Of a DNA stretch of 64,000 nucleotides, positions 1 to 8,431 are shown in pieces (position 1 is the first letter of the stretch; each line of letters opens with the position of its first letter). A program made the translations under genes and the position numbers. This DNA is from LMUY01 sp965276785. GTDB taxonomy: Bacteria > Pseudomonadota > Alphaproteobacteria > Acetobacterales > Acetobacteraceae. The notes beneath the pieces are model-generated. The model was not told the DNA's origin. It did no database searches and saw only the letters and a list, made by a program, of their open reading frames with translations. The DNA lies in the NCBI GenBank assembly GCA_965276785.1, contig OZ255629.1, positions 186,001 through 250,000 on the forward strand, written 5' to 3'.

Positions 1-606
1 GCCCTCCGCGTAGCCGGGCAGGTCGGTCACCCGCGTGCCGGCGGGGAGGCGGACCGAGCCGGTGGGGAGCACGTCACCTATAAGCGCCCGTTGGGTCGTG
101 AGGTCGAGCGGAGCCTCCATCGCATGCGCCGTGGCGATGGCGCGCGCCTGGGCGCCCCAGCTCGACCAGAGCCAGGCGGGGGTATCCAGCCGGGGTCCGT
201 CCAATTCGGCCAATGCGGCCGGGCCGGCTGCCGCCACACGGCGCAACACGGCGTTCACCAGCCCGGCGAACGGCGCCAGGCCGCGAGCCCGCGCCAGCGC
301 CACGGCGGTCGCCACCGCGGCATGCGCCGGAGTTTGCAGCAGCAGCAGTTGCGCGGCGCCCAGCCGCAGGATGGTGCGCGCCGGCTCCGGCGGGGCGCGG
401 CGCAGAAAGGGTTCCAGCACCGCATCCAGCGAGCCGGCGCGGCGCAGCACGGCGGCCGCAAGCCGGTGCGCTGCTGCGCGATCCCGGGCATCGCCCGGTG
501 GGAGCGCGGCCAGAGCGTCTTCCAGGGTGTGGCGCTGGCCGAAAACGGCGTTGAGCAGGTCGAACGCGCCTTCGCGGGTCGGGTCGATGGGGGCGGGTCT
601 GGCCAT
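1..606 (-). CDS. rsmB: 16S rRNA m5C967 methyltransferase RsmB, N-terminal part (runs off the left edge)
   Basis: RsmB/Sun proteins methylate cytosine 967 of 16S rRNA. They have an N-terminal NusB-like RNA-binding domain followed by a SAM methyltransferase. The 202 codons present correspond to the NusB-like domain (an EGAFDLLNAVF opening, then an alpha-helical, Ala/Leu-rich body with the signature ILRLGAAQLLLL around residue 80 and FAGLVNAVLRR near residue 115) and the start of the linker. The ATG at 606 is chosen because the MARPAP start runs directly into the family's DPTREGAFDLL stretch. The catalytic domain and its two cysteines lie outside the window. The gene is divergent from the glycosyltransferase that starts 50 bp to the right. 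The identification is from family resemblance only. Confidence 0.8.
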   Translation of the reverse strand, partial: MARPAPIDPTREGAFDLLNAVFGQRHTLEDALAALPPGDARDRAAAHRLAAAVLRRAGSLDAVLEPFLRRAPPEPARTILRLGAAQLLLLQTPAHAAVATAVALARARGLAPFAGLVNAVLRRVAAAGPAALAELDGPRLDTPAWLWSSWGAQARAIATAHAMEAPLDLTTQRALIGDVLPTGSVRLPAGTRVTDLPGYAEG

Positions 607-655
607 GGCGGCGGTTCATGGCGCGGATTGAGGCTGCGTGCTAGATCGCCGCGCC

Positions 656-2278
656 ATGGACCTGCTCGACACCAGGCGGCCCCGCTTGCTGCTCCTGGCT
701 TTCTGCCTGCTTACCTGGTTGCCCGGCCTGTTCACCCTGCCGCCGACCGACCGCGATGAGAGCCGCTTTGCTCAGGCGAGCAAGCAGATGATCGAAAGCG
801 GCGACTACGTCCGCATCATGAACGGTGAGGAGGCACGCAACCGCAAGCCGATCGGCATCTACTGGCTGCAGGTCCCGTTCGCCGAGGCCGCCCGCTCGCT
901 CGGGCTCGCGACGGCCAACCCGATCTGGCCCTACCGGCTGCCCTCGGTGCTCGGCGGTTTGCTGGCGGTGCTCGCCACCTACGAGATCGGGGTGGCGCTC
1001 GCGGACCGTCGGGCTGCGCTGCTGGCGGCGGGGATGCTGGCGGCCAGCGTTATCCTGGTGGTGGAAACCCACCTCGCCAAGACCGATGCAGCCCTGCTGG
1101 GTGCCACCACGGTGGCGATGGCGGTGTTGGTGAGGGCCGCTTTGGGCCGGCCAATGGCAGGGTGGCAGATCGCAGTGTTCTGGCTGGCGATGGGCGCCGG
1201 CATCCTGCTGAAGGGTCCGATCACGCCGATGGTTACTGGCCTGACGGCTGCGAGCTTCGCCGCCGTGCAGCGCCGAGCGGCCTGGCTGAAGGCGCTGCGT
1301 CCGTTGCCCGGCGTCGGGCTCATGCTGCTGGTCGTGCTGCCGTGGTTCGTGGCCATCGGGCTGGCAACGCATGGCGCCTTTTTCAGCGACGCGGTGGGCG
1401 GCGATCTCGGCCGCAAGCTCGCCAGCGGCGATGACGCCCATGGCGCGCCGCCGGGCACCCACCTGCTGCTGCTGCCGCTGCTGGCGTTTCCGGCGACGCT
1501 GCCCGTGCTGCTCGGTCTGCCGCGCTGGTGGCGGGAGCGCCGCGACCCGGTGACTGTGCTGCTGCTGTGCTGGATCGTGCCGTCGTGGATCGTGTTCGAA
1601 GCCGTGCCCACGAAGTTGCCGCACTACACGCTGCCGCTGTACCCGGGAATTTTCCTGTTGGCGGCGCGGCTGTTGCCGCCTTGGGAGAGGGTTCGAGGCG
1701 GCTGGCATCGTGCCTGCGCCGTCGTTGCGGCTGGAAGTGCCGGCGTGATCGCGATTGCGGCGACTGCCTTGCCGGCCGTGCTGCACATGAGCGTGCTGCT
1801 TGCCGTGCCCGCCGTGCTCGCCGCGCTGTTGCTGGGTTTTTTGGCTCAGGGTCGCCGCGTTACGCTGGCTCTGGCGGCGATGCCGCTGCTCGCAGTGGGG
1901 CTGCTGGGCTGGGAACTGCCGCAGCTCCGCCCGCTCTGGATCGCGCCCCAGGTGGAACACGCTTTGGCTATGGCCGGACTCAGCAGGCAGACGCTGGCCG
2001 CAGTGGGTTTTCACGAGCCGAGCCTTATGTTCCTGGTTGGCACCGAGACGGTGATGGCACCAGACCCGGTCGCGGGGGCCGACGACCTGGCCGACGGCCA
2101 AGCGGCGGCCGCCCTAGTGGACGCGCGGGATGCACCGGCGTTCAAGGCCGAAGCCGCCCGGCTTGGCAACCCGCTTCGGGCGGTGGCCATCATCCCTGGC
2201 TTCAACTATTCCCGCGGCCGCGCCATGCTGCTTACGCTGTATGCCCGCGCCATCAACGCCACAGCCGCCAGCCGGTAA
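656..2278 (+). CDS. ArnT/PMT-family membrane glycosyltransferase
   Basis: A polytopic inner-membrane protein of about 540 residues resembling the ArnT/PMT (GT39/GT83) family, which transfers a sugar from a polyprenyl-phosphate carrier to lipid A or proteins. Evidence includes the first membrane segment followed by a periplasmic TDRDESRFAQASKQM stretch; the acidic D-E pair after the first helix is the family's catalytic/metal region. A GIYWLQVP motif, about ten hydrophobic segments and a soluble C-terminal tail are also seen. A GTG at 638 would add six residues, but the ATG at 656 leads straight into the MDLLDTRRPRLLLL signal-anchor-like start. The acceptor cannot be deduced. No lipid A aminoarabinose genes are nearby, so the product should not be called ArnT without further support. 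Confidence 0.78.
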   Translation: MDLLDTRRPRLLLLAFCLLTWLPGLFTLPPTDRDESRFAQASKQMIESGDYVRIMNGEEARNRKPIGIYWLQVPFAEAARSLGLATANPIWPYRLPSVLGGLLAVLATYEIGVALADRRAALLAAGMLAASVILVVETHLAKTDAALLGATTVAMAVLVRAALGRPMAGWQIAVFWLAMGAGILLKGPITPMVTGLTAASFAAVQRRAAWLKALRPLPGVGLMLLVVLPWFVAIGLATHGAFFSDAVGGDLGRKLASGDDAHGAPPGTHLLLLPLLAFPATLPVLLGLPRWWRERRDPVTVLLLCWIVPSWIVFEAVPTKLPHYTLPLYPGIFLLAARLLPPWERVRGGWHRACAVVAAGSAGVIAIAATALPAVLHMSVLLAVPAVLAALLLGFLAQGRRVTLALAAMPLLAVGLLGWELPQLRPLWIAPQVEHALAMAGLSRQTLAAVGFHEPSLMFLVGTETVMAPDPVAGADDLADGQAAAALVDARDAPAFKAEAARLGNPLRAVAIIPGFNYSRGRAMLLTLYARAINATAASR

Positions 2279-2303
2279 TTTCGTAGTTGAAGCTTTCGAG
2301 GCG

Positions 2304-2576
2304 CTAGCTCGTCGCCCGAATGAACGACAGCACTGACGCCGCGAGCGTCTGCAACGGCTCGGATGAGTCCAGCCGAAGCACCGGGACGGCGCGCGCAGTA
2401 AGCCACGCCTCATGTGCAACGCCGCTCCTCTTTTCTGGTCCTGCGATGTCGTATGGGGCCGCCCAAGCTAGAAATTCAGCACTTGTCTCCACCATGTCGC
2501 CGCCCCGTTCGATGCGGCGGCCATAGCGGGCTCGTTCACGCTCACGAAGCCGGTCCATCCGCAAAATAGGGTCCAA
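2304..2576 (-). pseudogene. C-terminal remnant of a P-loop nucleotide kinase-like protein
   Basis: About 90 codons read as the C-terminal end of an AAA/adenylate-kinase-like P-loop protein. There is an RERERARYGRRI segment (lid-type arginine-rich helix), then GGDMVET, HEAWL and PVLRLDSSEPL, in the order seen in small ATP-dependent kinases of this group. The N-terminal half with the Walker A loop is missing: upstream of about 2576 the frame continues into unrelated sequence without a homologous start. It lies at the left margin of the accessory island and is best read as a chromosomal gene cut by an insertion or deletion. The family assignment is tentative because the diagnostic part is gone. 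Confidence 0.45.
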
Positions 2577-3008
2577 GCTGAGAACACGATGAAGTTGAAA
2601 AGAGGTAAAAGGGGCTCTCCCCATGTGAGGGCAGACCGGGCACGGTCATGTTGAAGCTGACGGATGGCCGGGTGTTTGGCGCCGAACACGGCTTCATCCC
2701 GTTCCTGCAAGAGGCACCGGCAAAGCAGCTTACCGGCTGCAGGCGTCAGACGACGGGGCGTACCTGGTCATCGAAGCCCTAGATGTGGTCGCTCGCAATC
2801 ATTCGGGCTTGTGCTCGCAAACAGAGCGGATTTCTGCTCAGATTAGCTGACAACAGGCTGAGCATTGTGCTCACATTACCTGCCACCATGCTCGCCATCA
2901 TCACGTGGTGCTCGCCAACGAAGAACTATGCTCACATTCTTTGGCAGTGGCCGAACTGGGGTCGGGACGGTCCCGGCACGCGCGGAAATTGCCTCTTAGG
3001 AGACAACT
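2577..3008. other. Non-coding or degraded stretch at the left island border
   Basis: No intact gene is visible. Two short frames on the plus strand look like protein debris: one from the ATG at 2649 (begins MLKLTDGRVFG), and one in another frame around 2695-2850 containing AAYRLQASDDGAYLVIEALD. They may be one gene broken by a frameshift, but I do not recognise the protein. The right half is occupied by the GTGCTC-type iteron array described separately. A Shine-Dalgarno-like AGGAGA at 2999 belongs to the gene starting at 3009. Confidence 0.5.
2791..2933 (+). repeat. Left transposon end: iteron array
   Basis: The inner four iterons begin GTGCTC or ATGCTC at 2867, 2888, 2908 and 2928. Sequence between the hexamers is also conserved with the right end, for example CCATCATC after the second and GCCAACGA after the third. 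Outside the 11-bp word at 2842-2852 lie further, looser GCTC units at 2791, 2813 and 2836. These may be additional binding sites or the remnant of an abutting related element. Orientation is inverted relative to 18499-18590. Confidence 0.7.
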
Positions 3009-3500
3009 ATGAGCCTGGACATTCATCTGCTCCGTTTCGTGCTTGGCGAGCCGGCCGATGCGGCGTGCGAACCAGCGTTGACCATCCTCAAGGCTGCCTG
3101 TCGAGACCCTGACGGCGCGTATTTTGACAATGTCGATGACGTCGTCTTGCGTGATGGCTCATGGATTGAGATGTCTGCGAAAGGGATTTTGTCGTGCGAT
3201 CGGTTTGATGGCGTCGGCTTCTTTATTCGTGCCGGCGGGTGTTCCCCAATGGCAGTCACATTAATGTTCGATGTCGCGCACGCCAGCGACATGGTCATCA
3301 TCAACACGGGAGGCGAGCACGGTGACCCGACAAGCCCGTACGTCATCATAACGGAGGAGCGGCAGCGCGAGAACCTGCTTCCAGACTGGGTATCAACTGC
3401 AGTTCTGTGTGAGTCCGCCCAACGACTCGGAGAAATTTTGGGCATCAGCTTCGATAAATGGCATCGGTGGGTGTGTTCGGACTCCACTGCATCCACGTAG
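3009..3500 (+). CDS. Hypothetical protein, 163 aa, between iteron arrays
   Basis: I do not recognise this protein. It starts at ATG 3009 behind a good AGGAGA ribosome site and begins MSLDIHLLRFVLGEPADAA. It is acidic, soluble and has no signal peptide or membrane segment. Internal features are a GGEHGDPTSPYVIITEE loop and a Trp/Cys-rich end (KWHRWVCSD). Size and composition resemble small immunity or cytoplasmic accessory proteins, but that is only an impression. It lies alone between two copies of the GTGCTC-type transposon-end motif (2791-2933 and 3588-3645), so it travels with mobile DNA. Its base composition is lower in GC than the chromosomal genes, consistent with transfer. Confidence 0.6.
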   Translation: MSLDIHLLRFVLGEPADAACEPALTILKAACRDPDGAYFDNVDDVVLRDGSWIEMSAKGILSCDRFDGVGFFIRAGGCSPMAVTLMFDVAHASDMVIINTGGEHGDPTSPYVIITEERQRENLLPDWVSTAVLCESAQRLGEILGISFDKWHRWVCSDSTAST

Positions 3501-3587
3501 GCCGTGTCTATGGGAGTAAAGAAAATGCGCTTTCCTGCGAGTAAGCGCCTGCAATCATGAGGGGTCTATATTCGCCAGTGACGGAGC

Positions 3588-3645
3588 GTGCTCACATTTG
3601 CTGCCAACAGGATTTGACCGCCGCGAGATGGCTGGAGCGTTCTCG
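3588..3645 (+). repeat. Third copy of the transposon-end motif
   Basis: The segment 3589-3611 (TGCTCACATTTGCTGCCAAC followed by AGG) matches 2835-2857 at about 20 of 23 positions and in the same orientation. A second unit, TTCTCGCAAACGATGG, follows near 3640 and resembles GCTCGCAAACAGAGCGG at 2813. The remaining iterons are not evident, so this is either a partial end or an internal binding site. The remaining bases up to the LysR gene show nothing else. Confidence 0.5.
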
Positions 3646-3702
3646 CAAACGATGGTGTTTTGGGAAAGTAAGCTTGGACCTGCGGTACATCGGGATACAG
3701 CA

Positions 3703-4596
3703 TCATGCCAATGCGGCAAGTCGGTCACGTAGCCAGCTCTGTGCCGGGTGGGTAGTCGTCCGTTCGTGCCAGATGCTGGCGATGACGAATCCAGGTATGG
3801 TGAGCGGCGGTTCCAGCACCTGCACCCGTTCCGACCAGCCTTCTGCGATCCGGCGCGGGATCAGTGCGATCATGTCGGATCGCGACACGATCTCCGGCAC
3901 GATCAGGAAGCCCGATGTGGACAAGGCGACGGTGCGACGACGGCCGATTGCTTCAAGCGCTGCGTCGGTAGGCCCGGTAAAGCCGCCACCCTGAGGCGAT
4001 ACGACGACGTGGTCCAGCGCGCAGAACACGTCCAACGCCAGATCGCCCTGCACGCTTGGATGCCCCTGTCGCGCGATGACCGCGTAACCTTCTTCGTAGA
4101 GTCGGCGCTGGCGCATCGCCGCCGGCGCGTGTTCGGGCGCAGCCAAGGCCAGGTCCACCTCACCACGCTCTAGCTGCGTCGTGAGTGCCATCACGTCGAG
4201 CGTCCGCCACGCGATGCGGACCATCGGCGCCTCGGCCCGCAACGCGACCAAGAAGCGCGCCAGTAGCGCATACTGAACGTAGTCGCTCGCCGCGATCACC
4301 AGGGTTGCCTGCATGCTCGCCGGATCAATCGGCGCTCCTTGCTCGATAACGCGGCGGACACTCTCCAGCGCCTCGTGCAGTGGCTGCATCAGCTCAAGTG
4401 CCCGCTGGGTCAGCACCATCCCGCGCTGGGCCGGGATCAGGAGCGGATCGCCGAGCGCCTCACGGAGCCGCGCCAGCCGCGCCGACAAGGCCGGCTGACT
4501 GAGGTTCAGCCGGCGCGCGGCGCGTGTGACGTTGCGTTCCGCAAGCAAGGCTTCGAGCGTCACGAGCAATCCGAGATCGAGGTTTCTGGTATCCAT
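3703..4596 (-). CDS. LysR-family transcriptional regulator
   Basis: A 297-residue LysR-type regulator of normal length. The N-terminal winged helix-turn-helix (LLVTLEALLAERNVTRAARR, then LNLSQPALSARLARLREALG) is followed by the effector-binding domain with DPASMQATLVIAASDYVQY opening the first subdomain. The start is placed at ATG 4596 (MDTRNLDLGLL), which gives the canonical N-terminus; longer upstream frames would add about 42 unrelated residues. It is divergent from the class II aldolase operon that starts at 4741. The 144-bp gap between them is where a LysR protein would act, so I infer that it controls that operon in response to a pathway compound. The inducer is unknown. Confidence 0.88.
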   Translation of the reverse strand: MDTRNLDLGLLVTLEALLAERNVTRAARRLNLSQPALSARLARLREALGDPLLIPAQRGMVLTQRALELMQPLHEALESVRRVIEQGAPIDPASMQATLVIAASDYVQYALLARFLVALRAEAPMVRIAWRTLDVMALTTQLERGEVDLALAAPEHAPAAMRQRRLYEEGYAVIARQGHPSVQGDLALDVFCALDHVVVSPQGGGFTGPTDAALEAIGRRRTVALSTSGFLIVPEIVSRSDMIALIPRRIAEGWSERVQVLEPPLTIPGFVIASIWHERTTTHPAQSWLRDRLAALA

Positions 4597-4740
4597 TGTG
4601 TCGATAACGGCACGCAAAAGGTTCGATTTCAATGCCCAAGGCGGCTGGGTCATATGCTTTAGGAGCGGGCTGGAGCCCGTGACACTCCAATCGTTATCGG
4701 CCTGCCGCGCAGGCTGCATCACTCGGGATGGGAGAAGCTC

Positions 4741-5463
4741 TTGGCTACAGCCGCGACAAACGATCTGAAACAGAACCTCGTCCTAGGATACCGGATCATG
4801 GGCATGCTGGGGCTGGGCAGGGGACTGCTCGCGCATCTCACCGCCCGGTCCCCCGACGCGGACACGTTCTGGGTATACACCTTCGGCCAAAGCGTCGAGG
4901 AAGTCAGCTTGGCGACCATTTGCGAGGTCGATTTCGACGGCAAACCGAAGGATCCCGAGGCCCGCATCAATCCTACCATGGCGGCCCACGGCCCGGTCTA
5001 CCGCGAGAACCCCAAAGTGATGTGCATCGGGCATCATCACGGCGACAACGGCGTCGCGGCCGGCGCCATCGCCACCTCGCTGCTGCCGATCGACAACAAT
5101 GCGGCGCGCTGGCACGGCGACGTGCGACTGGTCGAGGATTACGAAGACACGTTCAGCATCGCTGAACAGGGCAAGATCATGGCGCGCGAGTTTGCGAGCA
5201 CGAGCGGCCTGATTCTGAAGCACCACGGCCTCATGGTAGCGCATGTTTCCATCGCGCAGACCGTGCTGCGGGTAATCGAGCTCGAAGCCTCGCTCGGGGT
5301 ACAATTTAAGGCGATGGCCGCCGGCGAACTCCATCTGATGCCCGACTCGGCGATCGAGGAAGCCAAGAAGTTCCTCAATTCCGACTTCTACTTCGACAAC
5401 ATGTGGGCGTATCTGGTTCGACGCGCGAAGCGCGAAGGTTGGGCCGATGACGTCGGCTTCTGA
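4741..5463 (+). CDS. Class II aldolase/adducin-family protein
   Basis: A 240-residue protein of the class II aldolase/adducin fold. Such enzymes are zinc-dependent aldolases, epimerases or decarboxylases. The metal-site histidines are recognisable: GHHHGD near residue 98 and KHHGLMVAH near residue 161, with a preceding HGPVYRENP stretch. It starts with TTG at 4741 (MATAATNDLKQN) after a GGGAGAA ribosome site. It overlaps the next gene by 17 bp and is therefore the first gene of a coupled operon with the two hydroxylase subunits. The combination suggests catabolism of an aromatic or N-heterocyclic acid, but the substrate cannot be read from sequence. Confidence 0.8.
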   Translation: MATAATNDLKQNLVLGYRIMGMLGLGRGLLAHLTARSPDADTFWVYTFGQSVEEVSLATICEVDFDGKPKDPEARINPTMAAHGPVYRENPKVMCIGHHHGDNGVAAGAIATSLLPIDNNAARWHGDVRLVEDYEDTFSIAEQGKIMAREFASTSGLILKHHGLMVAHVSIAQTVLRVIELEASLGVQFKAMAAGELHLMPDSAIEEAKKFLNSDFYFDNMWAYLVRRAKREGWADDVGF

Positions 5464-5923
5464 CACCGTCAGGGAACTGCGGGTCAACGGCGAAACGCGC
5501 CGGGTCGCTGCGGAACCTGACACTCCCCTGCTTTACGTCCTCCGCAACGATCTGAGGCTGAAAGGTACGCGCTTCGGCTGCGGGGTCGGCACGTGCGGCG
5601 CCTGCACGGTGCAGATCGACGGCCGTGCTGTCGCGTCGTGCGACACGCCGCTGTGGGCGGCGTTCGATCACGATGTCCTGACGATCGAGGGAATCGGCAG
5701 CGTCGAGCAGCCGCATCCCCTGCAGCGCGCCTTCCTCGACACGCAGGCGGCGCAATGCGGCTATTGCATCAACGGCATCATCATGCGCTGCAAGGCGCTG
5801 TTAGAAGAGGACGGAGCGCCCGACGAAGGGCGGATTCTGGAGGCGCTTGACAAGCACCTTTGCCGATGCGGAACTCATGTCCGCATCCTACGCGCGGTGC
5901 GGCGGGCGGCGGGCCACGCATGA
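5447..5923 (+). CDS. [2Fe-2S] subunit of a xanthine dehydrogenase-family hydroxylase (IorA/CoxS-like)
   Basis: The 158-residue small iron-sulfur subunit of a molybdenum hydroxylase. The plant-ferredoxin-type cluster motif GCGVGTCGACTV is near residue 45. The second cluster is shown by QCGYCINGIIM near residue 104 and CRCGTH near residue 140, the order typical of IorA, CoxS, QorS and nicotinate hydroxylase small subunits. It passes electrons from the molybdenum site to an acceptor. It starts at ATG 5447 inside the end of the aldolase gene, and its stop overlaps the next start (ATGA). No FAD-containing medium subunit is present, so the organisation is the two-subunit isoquinoline 1-oxidoreductase type. 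Confidence 0.88.
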   Translation: MTSASDTVRELRVNGETRRVAAEPDTPLLYVLRNDLRLKGTRFGCGVGTCGACTVQIDGRAVASCDTPLWAAFDHDVLTIEGIGSVEQPHPLQRAFLDTQAAQCGYCINGIIMRCKALLEEDGAPDEGRILEALDKHLCRCGTHVRILRAVRRAAGHA

Positions 5924-8079
5924 GCCGGACCGGGCTGGCGCCGCGACCCGATCTCGATCGGACGATGACGAGCTGGGTCGGCGTCAAGCCCGATGGCAAG
6001 ATGGCGGACTGGGTTCGGTTCGAGCCCGGCGGCCGGGTCCAGGTCCGTAATGGCAAGGTGGAACTGGGTCAGGGGATCGGCACGGCGATTGCGCAGATCG
6101 CCGCCGAGGAACTGGGGGTGCCGCTCGACGTGCTCGACCTTGTGTCGGGCGACACCGGATTATGCCCGAACGAGTGGTGGACGTCGGCAAGTATCTCGAT
6201 CGAACGCGGCGGCCTGGCGGTCCGCATCGCCTGCGCCGAGGTGCGCGAGACGTTCGCTGCAGCGGCGGCTAGGCGCCTCGGAGTTGATCCCGCCACGCTG
6301 ACGGTGCGCGACGGCTCGTTCGTGTCGGCTACGGGCGGATCGATCGACTATTGGCGTCTTCTCGACGAGGTCGATCTACATCAGGAGATCACTGGGAATG
6401 TCGCGCCCAAACCTTCCTCGGCGTACCGCGTGGTTGGGCGAAGCGTCCCGCGGCGCGACCTGCCGCGCAAGCTAAGCGGCGCGGCCTATGTCCATGACCT
6501 CGACCTGCCGGATATGTGGCACGGACGCATCGTACGGCCGCCATCGAGCGATGCCCAGTTGGCGGGCGTCGACGAGGAAAAGCTGCGGTCGCGCGTGCCG
6601 GCGTTGCAGATCGTCGTCAACGGGCGATTCGTCGGTGTCGTTGCACCGCGCGAGGAGGACGCCTTACGCGCGATCGCGGTCGCGCAAACGGCGGTCCGCT
6701 GGACGACGCCCGCCGACCTGCCAGACCCGTCCGGCATGGTCGACTGGCTGCATAGTCATGTGCGCAACTCGACGGAGCTCGCCGAGCGATCCTCGTCTAA
6801 GCCGAACGACACACAGTCGTTCCATGCGACCTACAGCAAGCCTTATTTAGCCCACGCGTCGATCGGCCCGGCCTGCGCGGTGGCGGAATGGCGAGAGTCC
6901 GACGGGATCGTACAGGGGCTAACCGTCTGGTCGCAGACGCAGGGAAATTACGGGCTCCGGTCGCAGCTGGCGATGGCTTTGGGGGTGCCGGAGGAGATCG
7001 TCCGCGTCATTCATCAGGACGGCGCCGGCTGCTATGGCCACAACGGCGCCGACGACGTAGCGCTCGATGCCGCCTTATTGTCACGCGCGCTCGGCCGGCC
7101 GGTCAGGGTGGTCTGGTCGCGCGAGGACGAGCTGGTCAGCGCTCCCTTCGGTCCCGCCATGACGATGGACCTCTCGGCAGAGCTCGCTGCCGACGGCGCG
7201 ATCGTCGATTGGAAATATCAAGTTTACAGCCCGCCGCATCTTTCGCGGCCGGGCTGGGGCGAAGGTGTCGGCTTATTGGCCGCGTGGCATCTTGCCGAGC
7301 CGTTTGTGCGGCCGGCGGTGGAGAACCCGTCGCTGGCGCTGGGCGGCGGCGGCGATCGCAACGCGGTGCCCCCCTATCTCTTCCCCAACCAGTCGGTGAT
7401 CCACCATTTCATCCAGCGCGGGCCGCTGCGCAGCTCCGCGCTGCGCGGGCTCGGCGCGTTCGGCAACGTGTTCGCGATCGAGTGCTTTATGGACGAGCTC
7501 GCCGCGGCGTCCGATGCCGACCCACTAGCATTCCGGCTGCGCCACCTCACAGACGAGCGAGCGCGCGCGACGCTGGAGCGGGTGACGGCGGTTGCCAACG
7601 CCGCGCCGACGGCTCCCGACGACGGCGAGGTGCGCGGACGGGGCCTCGGCTTCTCCCGCTACAAGAACAGCGCGGCCTATTGCGCGGTGGTGGCGGAGGT
7701 CCGGGTCGACGAGCGCGTGCACGTCGAGCGGGTCTGGGCCGCCGTCGATGCGGGGCTGGTGGTCAATCCCGACGGCCTGCTGAACCAGATCGAGGGCGGA
7801 ATCGTCCAGGCGGTCAGCTGGACGCTGATCGAGGAAGTCAAATGGGACGAGAACCAAGTCCTAACTCGCGATTGGGAGAGCTATCCGATCCTGTCCTTCT
7901 CCGAGGTGCCCGCGATCGAGGTGGCGCTGCTCGATGCTGATGATCGGCCCTCGAGCGGCGTCGGCGAATGCGCCGCCGGTCCCACCGCCGCGGCGATCGG
8001 CAACGCGCTGTTCGATGCGCTGGGCGTACGGGTACGCGACCTGCCGTTGACGCCCGAACGCATCGCCGCCGCCATGTAG
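5920..8079 (+). CDS. Molybdopterin-binding large subunit of a xanthine dehydrogenase-family hydroxylase (IorB-like)
   Basis: The 719-residue large subunit expected to hold the Mo-molybdopterin cofactor and hydroxylate an aromatic or N-heterocyclic substrate with water. Family signatures are GKVELGQGIGTAIAQIAAEELG near residue 49, RGLGAFGNVFAIECFMDELA near residue 513, and SSGVGECAAGPTAAAIGNAL close to the C-terminus. The glutamate of GVGE is the catalytic base in this family. The start ATG at 5920 overlaps the small subunit's stop. Length is near that of IorB-type subunits. There is no twin-arginine leader, so it is probably cytoplasmic. Substrate is unknown; the LysR gene and aldolase upstream suggest an inducible catabolic step. 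Confidence 0.87.
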   Translation: MSRTGLAPRPDLDRTMTSWVGVKPDGKMADWVRFEPGGRVQVRNGKVELGQGIGTAIAQIAAEELGVPLDVLDLVSGDTGLCPNEWWTSASISIERGGLAVRIACAEVRETFAAAAARRLGVDPATLTVRDGSFVSATGGSIDYWRLLDEVDLHQEITGNVAPKPSSAYRVVGRSVPRRDLPRKLSGAAYVHDLDLPDMWHGRIVRPPSSDAQLAGVDEEKLRSRVPALQIVVNGRFVGVVAPREEDALRAIAVAQTAVRWTTPADLPDPSGMVDWLHSHVRNSTELAERSSSKPNDTQSFHATYSKPYLAHASIGPACAVAEWRESDGIVQGLTVWSQTQGNYGLRSQLAMALGVPEEIVRVIHQDGAGCYGHNGADDVALDAALLSRALGRPVRVVWSREDELVSAPFGPAMTMDLSAELAADGAIVDWKYQVYSPPHLSRPGWGEGVGLLAAWHLAEPFVRPAVENPSLALGGGGDRNAVPPYLFPNQSVIHHFIQRGPLRSSALRGLGAFGNVFAIECFMDELAAASDADPLAFRLRHLTDERARATLERVTAVANAAPTAPDDGEVRGRGLGFSRYKNSAAYCAVVAEVRVDERVHVERVWAAVDAGLVVNPDGLLNQIEGGIVQAVSWTLIEEVKWDENQVLTRDWESYPILSFSEVPAIEVALLDADDRPSSGVGECAAGPTAAAIGNALFDALGVRVRDLPLTPERIAAAM

Positions 8080-8167
8080 ACGAGCCGAGCTCGTCGACGC
8101 GGGCGCCCCATCAATCCCGGTGGCGGCCTGCGGTCACCCATCAAATTTCCGATTGGGAGGATTGCAC

Positions 8168-8431
8168 ATGAAATTGGTCAGATTCGGCGTCGGGGGCGAA
8201 GGACGGCCCGGGCTTCTCGACGGCAACGGCAACGTGCGCGACCTGTCCGGCGTGGTCGACGACATCACCTACCTGTCCCTGAGCGTTCCTCCCATCGCCG
8301 CCGACTTCTCCGTTCCGCTCATCGGCTTCCTGGGCACAACCCAGGCCTATCTCGGCGCCGTCCTGGTCGTGTCGGCGACGGCAACCGTCCTGCAATGGCT
8401 GCCCTCGCGCAGCCGAGGAGCACCCGCATGA
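8168..8431 (+). pseudogene. Chimeric fragment: N-terminus of a fumarylacetoacetate hydrolase-family protein joined to a foreign hydrophobic tail
   Basis: The first 32 residues (MKLVRFGVGGEGRPGLLDGN, then VRDLSGVVDDI) are the standard opening of FAH-family 2-keto-4-pentenoate hydratase/hydrolases. The catalytic body of about 240 residues is absent. From about residue 33 the frame runs into an unrelated hydrophobic tail (FSVPLIGFLGTTQAYLGAVLVV) that looks like the last membrane helix of a transporter or DoxX-like protein. It has a good ribosome site (GGGAGG) and its stop overlaps the next start (ATGA). I read it as a deletion scar that fused two genes while keeping an open frame. A functional small membrane protein cannot be excluded. 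Confidence 0.55.

Noticed and set aside
641..2101. Long minus-strand open frame (486 codons) opposite the membrane glycosyltransferase
   Set aside because: His/Gln/Arg-rich translation without motifs; a shadow of the high-GC coding strand.
656..2278. Calling the glycosyltransferase ArnT
   Set aside because: Only fold-level similarity is visible and no aminoarabinose pathway genes are nearby.
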